This document shows positions 34,671 through 44,449 of a DNA stretch of 64,000 nucleotides, piece after piece. The stretch's first letter is position 1, and every line of letters starts with the position of its first letter. The notes beneath the pieces were generated by a model. That model was not told where the DNA came from and did no database searches. It saw nothing but the letters and a program-made list of their open reading frames with translations. The translations under genes and the position numbers were made by a program. This DNA comes from Aquatica leii. Its lineage: Eukaryota > Arthropoda > Insecta > Coleoptera > Lampyridae. The stretch covers positions 19,953,123-20,017,122 of the forward strand of contig CM069435.1 of the NCBI GenBank assembly GCA_035610365.1, read 5' to 3'.

Positions 34671-34679
34671 TAAAAGTAC

Positions 34680-35560
34680 ACAAAAATCACGAAAAAAGCA
34701 AGGGTTATACAAAAATTAAGCAAGAAAGTAGAAATGGACACATAAATGTCAACATTAGACAGATGCTGCTTATGATTGAAATCTGTTGAAATTGCATTAG
34801 AATGGAAAGTTTGTTTTACAACATTGCCAAAAGCGTTTTTTGAGCATATCCCTGGCAATGCTGGACTTATCTACTCTTTTGTATTTAATGTGAGCCAAAT
34901 GCTATTTAAACCGAACTTTAGTCGGTTTCTTCGTTTCTCCAATGTATACTTGTTTGCAGTTTTGACAGTTTATTTTATATATTCCGCATTAATCTTTATC
35001 ATCTACTGTATCTTTTGGATTTTCTAAATAACTTTGTAAGCTAATTTCGGAACTGACAATTGTTTTGAAGTCAAATTTGGTTAATATTCTAGATAGACCT
35101 TTCGTATAAGCAGGATAATTAGGTAATTTGACATCTTTTGTGTATTGTTTTTATTTTGTTTTAAAGTAATTAGTGTTTTCTTCCTCCGAAAATCTATTGT
35201 ATGCGGCAATTTCTTTTATTCTATGAAGTTCTTTCTTAAACATTTTTTATTCAATGTAAAATAGTCAGTGGAATAGGAAATTAGTTTGCCAGTTTATGCT
35301 GTACACTGTTGTTGGAATCATTTTTTACAAATATACTCGTGCTTGTCGTTTTTCGGTATGTATCAAATTCAATATTTGTAGATTTTCCTTGAATCAAGAG
35401 TATCAAGAAAGATTAATTTTTCATTAGATTCTGTTTCATAAGTAAATTTGATGGATCAGAATTTTTAGTTTAGCTCATCCAGGAACTCTGTAGGAAAACA
35501 CTCTAAGTCACGTTTTAGGTCGGTTTCAAATCTGCTCATGAATTACAGTAATTGGTGTTT
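34680..35560 (-). pseudogene. Second Penelope-like remnant with GIY-YIG domain
   Basis: The minus strand contains IKFTYETESNEKLIFLDTLD near 35470-35400, the segment that follows the RT palm in Penelope-like proteins, and then a GIY-YIG nuclease: CGIYKINCQNCKQVYIGETK at 34990-34930 with KVRFK next, where a stop replaces the expected glutamate before HL. It then continues open as KSSIARDML. Frame breaks are frequent, and the RT palm itself is not recognisable. Its sequence differs clearly from the plus-strand element at 10970-12620, so it is a separate family. Confidence 0.75.
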
Positions 35561-36012
35561 CTTCTAAAGTTAATATTGTGGTTTTGGGTGTTTTTATACC
35601 ACTTCAGTTATAGTGTCACTAGATTCCTCTCCGTTTCAATCTGCTCTTTATTTAACGGACTGAGGATTCATTTGACGTCTGAATGTAGTGTTTTTGTTCT
35701 TCTATAATTGTTCGCGTACGCTATTGATTATCCTTTTCCCATGGCTTGTTGCAGAAAAATTCCATTTAGGTTTTTTTTATTGTAATCAGACAGATATCTT
35801 GACTGACTTTATCGCTCTAGAAGACAATTTGCAGATTTTGATAGATTCGTGATTCGTATATTTGTTATGACACAAGTAAGAATCGGTAATGATGTTTTTT
35901 TTTCGTTGTTTGAAATAGACTAGATGATATGATATGAGTTTAATATGTCTATGAAACTTTGATGCTGCGATAAGAAGTCTAAACCGTTAAAGTCGTATTT
36001 TCTTACTCTAAT
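35561..36012. other. No gene identified
   Basis: May contain the upstream end of the Penelope-like remnant on the minus strand, but no motif is clear. Confidence 0.4.
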
Positions 36013-36131
36013 GGCCGGTTGCCCCAACACGACTTAAACTTAAGTAAAGCTTAAAAACTTAGATACAATTGTAGCAACGATTGTTTTTAAGCATTGCTTA
36101 AGTTTAAGTCGTTTTGGTGCAACCGGCCGTA
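36013..36131. mobile_element. Palindromic MITE, 119 bp (PIF/Harbinger-like ends)
   Basis: Left GGCCGGTTGCCCCAACACGA and right GGTGCAACCGGCC form inverted repeats that extend inward through CTTAAACTTAAG. TAA lies close to both outer edges, which fits PIF/Harbinger target choice. The right half matches 14764-14862. No coding sequence. Confidence 0.75.
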
Positions 36132-36916
36132 AGAGATTCACAAATTTGATATTCATGGAGAGCTTAATTTTTTATTTAAGAAAAAAACACTTAGTTCTGC
36201 AATAATAATGTAATCAAACGTGAATACTAAACAACAAAAATTATAATCGAATATCGGTTGTGATTGACGCATCGACAAATATGAAATTATAGGTGAATCT
36301 GCACAATTACGAGTTTTAAATACGACTTGGGTCAGTTAAAAAAACCAAATCAAAGCTGGATCGAAACCAAAAACATACTCGTTGATTAGGTGTTTCTATT
36401 ATATTTTACTCGACTTGTATAAAGTCGATAGTATTTAATCAAGTAATTTTTGTATCCAAGCCTTATAATACAAACGTGCCAAACAACACATTGCGTTCTT
36501 ATCTCGTAATCTTTAGAGTAATTGTAGCATTGTCAAATTTTATGATACTGCAAATTTACACATACTATTAACAGATAATCTACTAAGTATCTTATCTTCA
36601 GTGTACAAAAAGTAAAATAACGAGGACGGGCCCGTTTTATTTGGTTTTGTTCTAATCTAATTGAATAAGATTTTGAAAACGCCGCTTGGTTCTTTATCGT
36701 ATATTACACTGTACCCACATGACTTTGATACTGCGTTGTGTAACACTGTAAATATAACTTGTATCTACGGGACATAAAGCTTTTAAATAGTTTTGTCTGA
36801 TACAAGTAATCTATTAATCTTAGTTTGAATAAAATGTGGTCTTATTTGTAATTATCTAAAAGATTGGTTTTGCGCTTGAAAATTGATGGATTACCGTGAA
36901 CTTAATTTTTAGTTTT
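36132..36916. other. No gene seen
   Basis: AT-rich spacer before the 1.1-kb repeat, no motif recognised. Confidence 0.5.
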
Positions 36917-37963
36917 TGTTACGCTGGTTTTCGTGTAACAAAAAAATAAGCGACGGTTAACACAGTTGTTCCCGGAGAGTGAGTCGCAGGCTTCGTCATG
37001 CTAAAGTATAAATTAAATCTAAAAAGGCGACAAAACGATAAAGGACTAAATTAGGGAGATATCGTTTAACTCGATCCGCAGCTGGAAAAGAACAAATAAC
37101 ATGACAGAAGTGATCACAGAATATATATTTATTTTATCACCGGACGTAGTTGAAGAGGGCGAAGACAATACATAAGTATAGTTATATAAACGTTGCAAAC
37201 AATATTACATGGGTTGATATCACAGGCCAAGTATAAGTTACGCCCTTGACTGGTCAACACGATGCACATCAAAGCGATCTAATCGATTTAACTTTTACAT
37301 TTAACTTTACTTTCTTAAGTAAGTTACAAGAATACGAAAATCAAAAGTCTAGAGAATCAAAGCGCACTAGATAAATATGTGGTACACAAAAGAAGTTTTA
37401 ACATTAATTGTGATTACAACCTAGTATGTACGTATGGCCATTCTAACAATCGACATGATACAAAAACGTACATACGGCGTTATCACAAGTAAATCCTGTC
37501 TTTAATTTATACGATAATTGAAGTAAATGAATGCGCCGAGCTTCCCTCTAATTAACTTCGGACTTGTGTAAATATTTCTTCCAATAAAATTGTATTCAAC
37601 CCTTGGACGTCATGGAAACTTTCCAAAAATTACAGGTGTTTTATCATCGCCACCGATAAGGGTCACAGGTGGAGGGGTGACGACCCGTTAAAGAATTAAT
37701 TGAAACCCTCAATATAAACAGAAATTATATAAGCACATACCCCAAATCAGCTTTCACTCCAACACAAAATCCGTTTGCATTATCACGTGAAACAACTGGT
37801 TGGGCGCGGACACCGCCAAAACGGAGGTTAGTGTTGCACAAGACGTTACCGGAAGAAGAATGAAAATCGCGCTTTTACACATTTGACAATCGACCACGAA
37901 AAGTGGGCGTGTCGAGGACAAATTTTATACTCGAAAAATTTTAACCTACCAACTTTTTAACAT
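36917..37963 (+). repeat. 1.1-kb interspersed repeat, copy B (possible solo LTR)
   Basis: Starts TGTTACGCTGGTTTTCGTGT, which folds back on itself, and ends near CCAACTTTTTAACA. It aligns in reverse complement with 24328-25498 along its length; shared words include AACACAGTTGTTCCC, CGTACATACGGCGTTA and TACTCGAAAAATTTTAACC. TG...CA ends suggest an LTR, but no target duplication matches, so the class stays open. Confidence 0.75.
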
Positions 37964-38548
37964 AAAATGTTTTTAATTTATTTAAAGTAAACTGTAGTCG
38001 TTGAGTTTTGATATATTTTTTTAAAGATCTGGAACAAGGCTGTTATTTAGTTGTGGAACTTTGTTAGTATAATTGAATTCTTAGTCTTTAAATGTAACTC
38101 AAAATTCTTCTTGGTAATTTTACCTTTTTGAAGAATACTAATATAGTCTAGTTCATTGTTACTCACTCTATTTAATTTTATTTGCATAAGGTTAAATACT
38201 GTTCCAAGACATTTACCTCTTATCTATATTGTGATATTAGTAGTACATCAGGTCATCATACCAGAATGACATGTCTTCAACTCTTTGCTAAAGAAATGCT
38301 CGCAGAATAATATGTAATTCGTATAGGTTTTTTTTGATGTTGTAGATTCTGTGGTACACTATACCTCGACTATACGTTTATCGCTTTGGTTTCTTTTTGG
38401 TTTGTTTGGTTTCATAGTAATCTAGAATTGATTTGGTAACGAACGTCGGTTGCGACTTTGAAGTATGTAAACTAATGCCATACATAGTGTACATGTCGTA
38501 CATGATGTTTTGTTATATCAAGCCGACAGCATGCCATCTTATCCAACA
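37964..38548. other. No gene seen
   Basis: AT-rich, no motif recognised. Confidence 0.5.
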
Positions 38549-39112
38549 GTAGTAGTATAGTAGGGGCCGGTTCTAGACCACATTTTTCCGCGCTTTTTAA
38601 AAATTTGAATTTTGTGTAAGTTCGTAATCGAATGAGATCGGGCAAGTTCGAGTTTTGGGAGGGGGTGGGGGGTAGTAACCACATTTTCCGCGCATTTTAA
38701 AATATTTGAATTTCGTGTAAGTTCGGGTGCTTTGAATTTCTATCATTTGAATATCATGCATTTAAAATCAATAGATAATTAAATTAAAGTAATATGAATG
38801 AAATGAAAACCAATTAATTTTTTGAATGTAAATTTAGAATGATCAATGAATATTTGAGATAATAATGCCATATTCATAACCTATAAGGATTAATGTTATT
38901 TATTATTGAATGTTGCCAACTTAAGATTACAAAATTTATTTCAGATTTTGATAGCAAACATTGATACTCTTATAATATGAAAATTACGCGTGCGCACGAA
39001 CGCAGACAAAGAAACTCCGATTTTGGCCGAGCTTTCCCGAATTTACACGAAATTCAAATTTAAAAAAAAGGCGGGAAAATGTGGTCTAGAACCGGCCCTA
39101 CTATACTACTAA
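38549..39112. mobile_element. MITE, 564 bp, with ~70-bp inverted repeats and an internal duplication
   Basis: The left end AGTAGTATAGTAGGGGCCGG and the following TTCTAGACCACATTTTTCCG are mirrored at 39040-39112 (ending GGCCCTACTATACTACT). Inside the left part, the block CCACATTTT...GTGTAAGTTCG (38579-38626) is repeated at 38679-38725. A G-rich run (GGGAGGGGGTGGGGGG) lies between them. No coding sequence; class unknown. Confidence 0.8.
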
Positions 39113-39343
39113 CAGTGATCTTTAATTGTGATACTAGTTCAGTATTTTGCTGTTTTTCGACTTTAGGAAGGTTTTGATGATTTTCATATTACTGTTGCAA
39201 GGCAGTTCTTTTAGTTGATTTGCATCTTTATTACATGGTCTTAGGGCGTCTTTACACGCTTGTCATTTCTGGTACCATCCTAGTTAAAAGCACGGTTCGT
39301 TTAACATGTTTCTTATATGCTTATTGACTAAGTGTTTAGTTAA

Positions 39344-40753
39344 CACGTTAACGGCCGTGGTGTTCGCTATTGAAACAGTTTATACCAAAATGGGGTTGGT
39401 GGGTACAATCCTTGCAATAGGTACTGACTTTTTTCATCGAATTTTTTTGTACTTTCCCTTTTTGCTTCTTTTGGTAACATCCCCTGCGATACTTTTCTGT
39501 TTTATGAACAGGTCCCTCCAGTTTATCAAAACGTTGTTCATTTTTTCTTTTATTTGCGCAAGGTGTAGTTGATTCTCCACCATGTTCTCGATCATTTACT
39601 TTAAGTTTGGGAATAATCATTTTCTGATAACCCTGCTTACGAAAATCCGTTATCGAGATATTGGAGCTACGAATTTTTTTGAGTAATAAGTGCGCATTTA
39701 CTATATATGTGCAAAAGAGAAGCTCTATAGGGCCACTTTTCTGTATCATTTTATTGTCTTTATAAGTGCAGAATTGTAACTGGCCATCTGATCTGAGGGA
39801 TCGATTGAACTTTTCTTTAGTTATAATCCAAGATAGCTGTTAGCCTATATTTAGTTTCCTCTCTTAGACGTTTGTTTAGTGGAGAGCACTAACACATCTC
39901 GTTTGTCGCGCCATGTCATGACGCACACGCCCTCGGTATTTTCTTTGCAAACTATTTCTCCCGTTTTTAATTTCTTTACGGTAACTTTCTTGAGGTTTCC
40001 TCTCCAATAACTATTTAGCCAAATACAAGCTTGTATAATAGTTGTCGGTAACAGTCAAGCAGTTTCTCAGACAAAGTCATAAGGATTTTTGTTTGTACAC
40101 TTGCACTTTTTCTTTCTCACAGTATACGCTTAGGTTCCAAGTATAGCCCTGCGCGCTGCATAATTTAAAGACTTTATGGGATTAATGATTCGTCTATACA
40201 ACAGGTAACCCCACACGTAAAAACTTCTGGGAATTTATGTTTTATTTTATCAATTAGCGATTGTATTTTATACACACGATCTTCAGGAGGACACTCGTCG
40301 TTGTTACTAAAATGCCACATCAACAACAATATTTCAAAACGATTTCTACTAATAATGACGTATTGTGGGCATCTTGACTAAACCCATATATCCTATAAAC
40401 CCTAATGTGATCATTTTGTCGTGCGAAGTAGTCTTGACGAATAATATATTCATCAAGGAAAACGGAAATACTCGAAAGGATTGCAATCAACTAAAGTTGC
40501 AGAATAATGAGGACTTATACCTTCGTCTCTGCTGAAGATGTTTTAAAAATTCAAATGGTTTCCAACCGGGTTTCGCCTTTCTTCTTGTGCATTTGTGACA
40601 GTATAAACAGAATCTTTTGTCTGAGAACTACTGGACGTTTCCTGTAGATGAAATCTTACGTTGGGAACTTTGCTATTTTTATACTTACAATAGAAAAAAA
40701 AAGTTTTGACTTCTTGGTAACTTTTGCCACAAATGTTAATGGCCGTTAACGTG
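39344..40753 (-). mobile_element. piggyBac-like element, internally truncated
   Basis: Termini CACGTTAACGGCC and GGCCGTTAACGTG are inverted repeats, each directly flanked by TTAA (39340-39343 and 40754-40757), the target duplication of piggyBac. A degraded piggyBac transposase lies on the minus strand in between. At 1410 bp it is shorter than expected for a complete copy, because the N-terminal coding part is missing. Confidence 0.93.
39348..40420 (-). pseudogene. piggyBac-type transposase, broken
   Basis: Minus-strand motifs in order: YMGLVKMPTIRHY near 40400; SRNRFEILLLMWHFSNND with PPEDRVYKIQSLIDKI following; CCIDESLIP near 40180, with the first catalytic aspartate; VTDNYYTSLYLA near 40045, with the second; GVCVMTWRDKRDVLVLST near 39930. 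The last open frame (39749-39348) holds FRKQGYQKMI and a cysteine/histidine-rich tail (YCKDCTHQPHFGINCF) like the zinc-binding C-terminus of the family. The stop codon overlaps the terminal inverted repeat. Several frame changes prevent function. Confidence 0.9.
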
Positions 40754-41039
40754 TTAAAGGTATAATTAATTTGAGTGGAATGGTCTTGAAAGAATGCAGT
40801 ATTGGATATGATACTTTGTTAAACTTCCTGAGACTCAATTCACTTTAACGTTTAAATTTGTGGCACGACGTGCTGTTATTAGTACGAAATTATGCAACTT
40901 CAACTATCCAATTAAGGGTTATTAATAACAAGAAAAGGATACTTTGTTTTGTAAACGTCAATTTTAAGTAACACGATTATTGATGTATTTTTAAGATTCG
41001 TCAATACTTTCGTTGCTTTTAGTAGTTCTTTATGAGAGA

Positions 41040-41960
41040 TGGAAGCAAATACGAAGAAAACAAAAATAATGGTATTTAGAAAAGAAGTAGGGGAAATGGA
41101 GGGAGAAGGAAGTGCAGCAGGAGAATTAATTCACATACCTAGGTTACACGATGAAGCAGGATAATAAGGAGAGGGAACATATAAAGGAAAGGGTGAGGAA
41201 AGGGAACAGGTTAATAGGACAAGTGTGGAGTGTGGGAGAAAGGTTGTTTGGGTTTGACGTAGAAATGGGGCGGAAATATGAGGGTGGAAAGAGTATAAAG
41301 AGATAGAAGGGATACAAGAAAAATACTGGATATCGGTATTAGGGCCAGATAGAGAAATAATGCTATAAAAGGAAAAGGAAGAACTGAGGGAAAGAACCGA
41401 ATGCAAAATACTACAAGAATGTTGGATAGAGATAAAAGGAGGAAGAGTGAAGTACGGGCAGGATGGCAGAGAAAAATATTATAAAAGAAACGGCTACGCG
41501 AGATAAGAAGTAGAGAGATTAAGGGAAGAGGGAGTAGGGGTTAGAAATGAAATAATACGGAGAGATAGGGACATAGGAAAGCAGGAAAGATGGTTAAAGA
41601 TAAAAGAGACTAGATATGTGAATTATACGAATATCAAGGGAGAAGGGGTTCCAGAATATCTAAAGGGGAAAGGGAACGAAATCAAGAAGAAAAAAATGAT
41701 AGCAAGGTTTAGATGTGGGAACGAAGAGTTAGGAAATTAATACTGGAGAAAAGAGGATGTGTAGACTATGTGGAGAAGAGACGGAGGACCTGAATTTAGG
41801 GAGTTAAGAGAAGAGGTTAAAAAAGTAGAGTGAGTCTTAGAAGAAAACGGAAAAGGAGCGGAGTGGATGAAAGAAGTATGGAGAAACAGGAAACAGCTAA
41901 GAGGAGAGGTGGAAAAATGAAAACAGAAAGAAGCGTAAATAAATGTAAAAAAAGGGTAAC
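41040..41960 (+). pseudogene. LINE ORF2 C-terminal fragment
   Basis: The plus strand is strikingly purine-rich. In scattered frames it reads KTKIMVFRKEVGEMEGEG, IEGIQEKYWISVLGPDRE, KYYKRNGYA, IKETRYVNYTNIKGEGVPEY and KKKMIARFRCGNEE, then CRLC-like cysteines. This matches the region after the RT in a LINE group common in insects (KTK...FRKGGG..., EKYLRWVLGVD, ERYYQRNGYA, MIARFRCGNEER). The RT palm is absent. Stops and shifts are frequent. A polyadenylate tail was not identified. Confidence 0.7.
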
Positions 41961-42214
41961 ATTGTAAATAGGGGAAACACGGATCACTTTGTAACACGTG
42001 TTTGTGATGCGAAAACATCTAACCTGGTTGATCTACCGGGTAGTTTTGGTAGAATTTCCGAACCTGATATTATTAACCGATTGAATTCGAACGACATTGA
42101 TGCAAGTGGTAGACACCGGTTCAATTTTCGAAAACGCTTATTGCTGAACAAATCAAGATAAACTACTAGTAGTTCTTTTATGGACAATGTCGGATGGTTT
42201 CGAAGTTTCACAGT
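41961..42214 (+). other. Short coding-like stretch, unassigned
   Basis: The plus strand is open for about 65 codons (reading TRVCDAKTSNLVDLPGSF and later SNDIDASGRHRFNFRKRL, stop near 42160). It lies between a LINE tail and a hAT element. No family was recognised and no splice sites fit well. It could be old transposon sequence. Confidence 0.25.
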
Positions 42215-43116
42215 CAGTGGCGGCTTCTCTATTAGGTCATTTGGTCAATGACCCTCCAAAAAAATGAATAAGAATTGTATTTTATTTACTTAAAATTACA
42301 GAAAATTTGCGTTTAAATCAAATAATCAGCGTTTGAATTTCATGCGCTTAAATAATTGTCAATTTCAACGCAAAGGATACGAAAGCTTGCGAATTTACTC
42401 CAGACTGACACGTACGTGTGCCCCAACTATGCCGCATGTATACTATACTGAAGCAGAATCGTAAATGATAGTTATTGTAGTCAAGAGTGAGACACACAGA
42501 TTACAATTTTATGCGAGTTAAAAAAGAAGATAAGTAAACGTTAAAATGCTTTCGTGCGGTCTACAGCCGGGTCGCCTACTCAATGCAATGCTTACGTGAC
42601 TTATCATTATTTTCGTAGCACGGGTGTGTGAAACACAGATGCTGGAGTGAATATTTTTAATCACATATGACAAACTTCACAGTCGATTTTTTTATTTGAT
42701 CCATAATTTTCATTCGTAAGGGACGACTTATCGTTTTTGTTTTATAATGACGGTAGTACAAGATATAAAAAAATTAATAGCTAATAGTAGTTTACACATT
42801 GCTTTAAATTCGACAGACCAGCAAACATATAAAAATAAAGAAGTCAACAGTAATTTTAATCTATGATTCGTTAGATTAGCTTTGAGCAGATTTTACTCTT
42901 TTCTATTTTTACTGTTTTCACATGATTCATTAATCATTGTGGTGTAAACATGTTACAGATTTATAGTATTTAAAAGAAAAAATGAAAGAACTCGTTATTG
43001 GCGAATCACATGAAAAATTGTATGAATTATGCTTGGTAGCGTTAATATTCGCTTACAATTGGACAGCGCTTGCCGAAAGTCAATTAAAGACCACAATAAA
43101 AATGTTTGTAAAAATA

Positions 43117-44178
43117 CACTGTGCAACAAAATTAACGCACAACCAAAAATTTACCTTAAATTTAAAGCAATGTGTTTTTGTCAGTTTTTGTTCGATTTTA
43201 TTTGTTTATTTTTTAAATTGTAGCCTGTTTTCTTGAGAATATCACTGCCTTAGTTGTTTCAACTACAAATCTCATTTTCATATAATACCGGGTGTTTTAA
43301 AAATACCATTTTTTTTCCAAATTTTGAAGCATCCTGTGGGATATACTGATTACAGCAACTCATTGCGAATTTAGGCAAATTAAAGCCTCAAGTTTCCTTT
43401 ACATTTTGTTTTTTTAATCATTTATTTATCTTTGTTTCTTCATGAGATATTCAGTGTTATAGAGTAACGTGTTTTTTTATTGAATTTTTCTAGCTATCGT
43501 TTTCCAAGTAAGCATTGCTTGAAATTTAATAAAATGCTTTAATACAAATAACAACAATAACAACAAACAACATTGTGTGATACACACCAAATCTTTGCGC
43601 TATACGGTTAAAGCTCCACCCTTCACCATGTAATGTAACGGCCTCAACACATTCATCACGACTTAAGTTTCTGTTTTGCTGTTCCATTATTTACTGAAGA
43701 TTGTTGGATTGTCAACAAAAAAACTGATAACACAAGTTGTCACATTATGACGTTTAATTTTTTGTTTCCATAGCCTCCTAAATGTTTAAACTTTCAAGTC
43801 AAATGCATTTTACCGTAAAAAAAGCACATGATGATTTAAAAGGGTATATCTCATGAAGAAACAAAGATAAACAAATGATTAAAAAAACAAAATGTAAAGG
43901 AAACTTGAGGCTTTAATTTGCCTAAATTCGCAATGACTTGCTGTAATCAGTATATCCCACAGGATGCTTCAAAATTTGGAAAAAAATGGTATTTTTAAAA
44001 CACCCGGTATTATATGAAAATGACATTTGTAGTTGAAACAACTAAGGCAGTGATATTCTCAAGAAAACAGGCTACAATTTAAAAAATAAATAAATAAAAT
44101 CGAACAAAAACTGACAAAAACACATTGCTTTAAATTTAAGGTAAATTTTTGGTTGTGCGTTAATTTTGTTGCACAGTG
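43117..44178. mobile_element. Tc1/mariner-type foldback element with ~334-bp terminal inverted repeats
   Basis: The arm 43117-43450 is repeated in reverse complement at 43846-44178 with only a handful of differences. Ends are CACTGTGCAACAAAATTAAC and its complement, flanked by TA on both sides (43115-43116 and 44179-44180), the Tc1/mariner target. A ~395-bp loop lies between the arms and carries the N-terminus of a transposase on the minus strand. Such long arms are unusual for the group. It inserted into the hAT-like element that surrounds it. Confidence 0.92.
43571..43687 (-). pseudogene. Transposase N-terminal helix-turn-helix in the foldback loop
   Basis: From an ATG at 43687 the minus strand reads a short leader, LSRDECVEAVTLHGEGWSFN and RIAQRFGV. 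This is a helix-turn-helix like those opening Tc1-type transposases that bind the terminal repeats. The frame runs out near 43571 without any catalytic domain, so the element depends on a transposase made elsewhere, or on none. Confidence 0.75.
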
Positions 44179-44216
44179 TAGATAGATATATTAAATAAAA
44201 CAGTTGATTGACTTTA

Positions 44217-44276
44217 CCTATGACTACAGTGGAAAGAGAACGACGTTTCTCTACGTTAAAAAGAATTAAAGAATTT
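44217..44276 (+). pseudogene. hAT transposase C-terminal dimerisation motif
   Basis: PMTTVERERRFSTLKRIKEF matches the hAT C-terminal block P.(T/S)...ER.FS.L..IK..LR. After a frame change near 44280, RNRHYYV-type sequence continues it, and SMLSIEK closes it near 44330. It lies just right of the Tc1-type insertion and left of the hAT 3' end, as expected for a plus-strand hAT gene. Confidence 0.75.
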
Positions 44277-44449
44277 TACGCAATCGACATTACTATGTGA
44301 CGAGAAAGATTCTGCGCATTTCTATGCTAAGCATCGAAAAATCATCTTAAATATAAATTGCGTTACTGTAAGAATGTTTGTTTAGACTTTTTGCAATCAT
44401 TGCGTTTTTTTAATGACCCCCTGGTATGATTGACCACCAGCCGCCACTG

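Larger units (their letters stand above)
42215..44449 (+). mobile_element. hAT-like element interrupted by a Tc1-type element
   Basis: Ends CAGTGGCGGCT and AGCCGCCACTG form an 11-bp perfect inverted repeat of hAT type, with further weak symmetry (GGTCAATGACC against GGTCAATCAT). Outside, CACAGT and CACGGT lie directly at the ends, which may be a degraded target duplication. A hAT transposase C-terminal block is readable on the right (44217-44276). The Tc1-type element at 43117-44178 sits inside, so the original hAT was about 1.17 kb, already internally deleted. Confidence 0.75.

Noticed and set aside
41131..42018. Minus-strand frames rich in Ser, Phe and Pro
   Set aside because: They are the complement of the purine-rich LINE tail, so the open frames come from its bias.
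42982..43236. 84-codon open frame
   Set aside because: It runs across the left end of the Tc1-type foldback element and into its arm, so the frame is not ancestral to either sequence.
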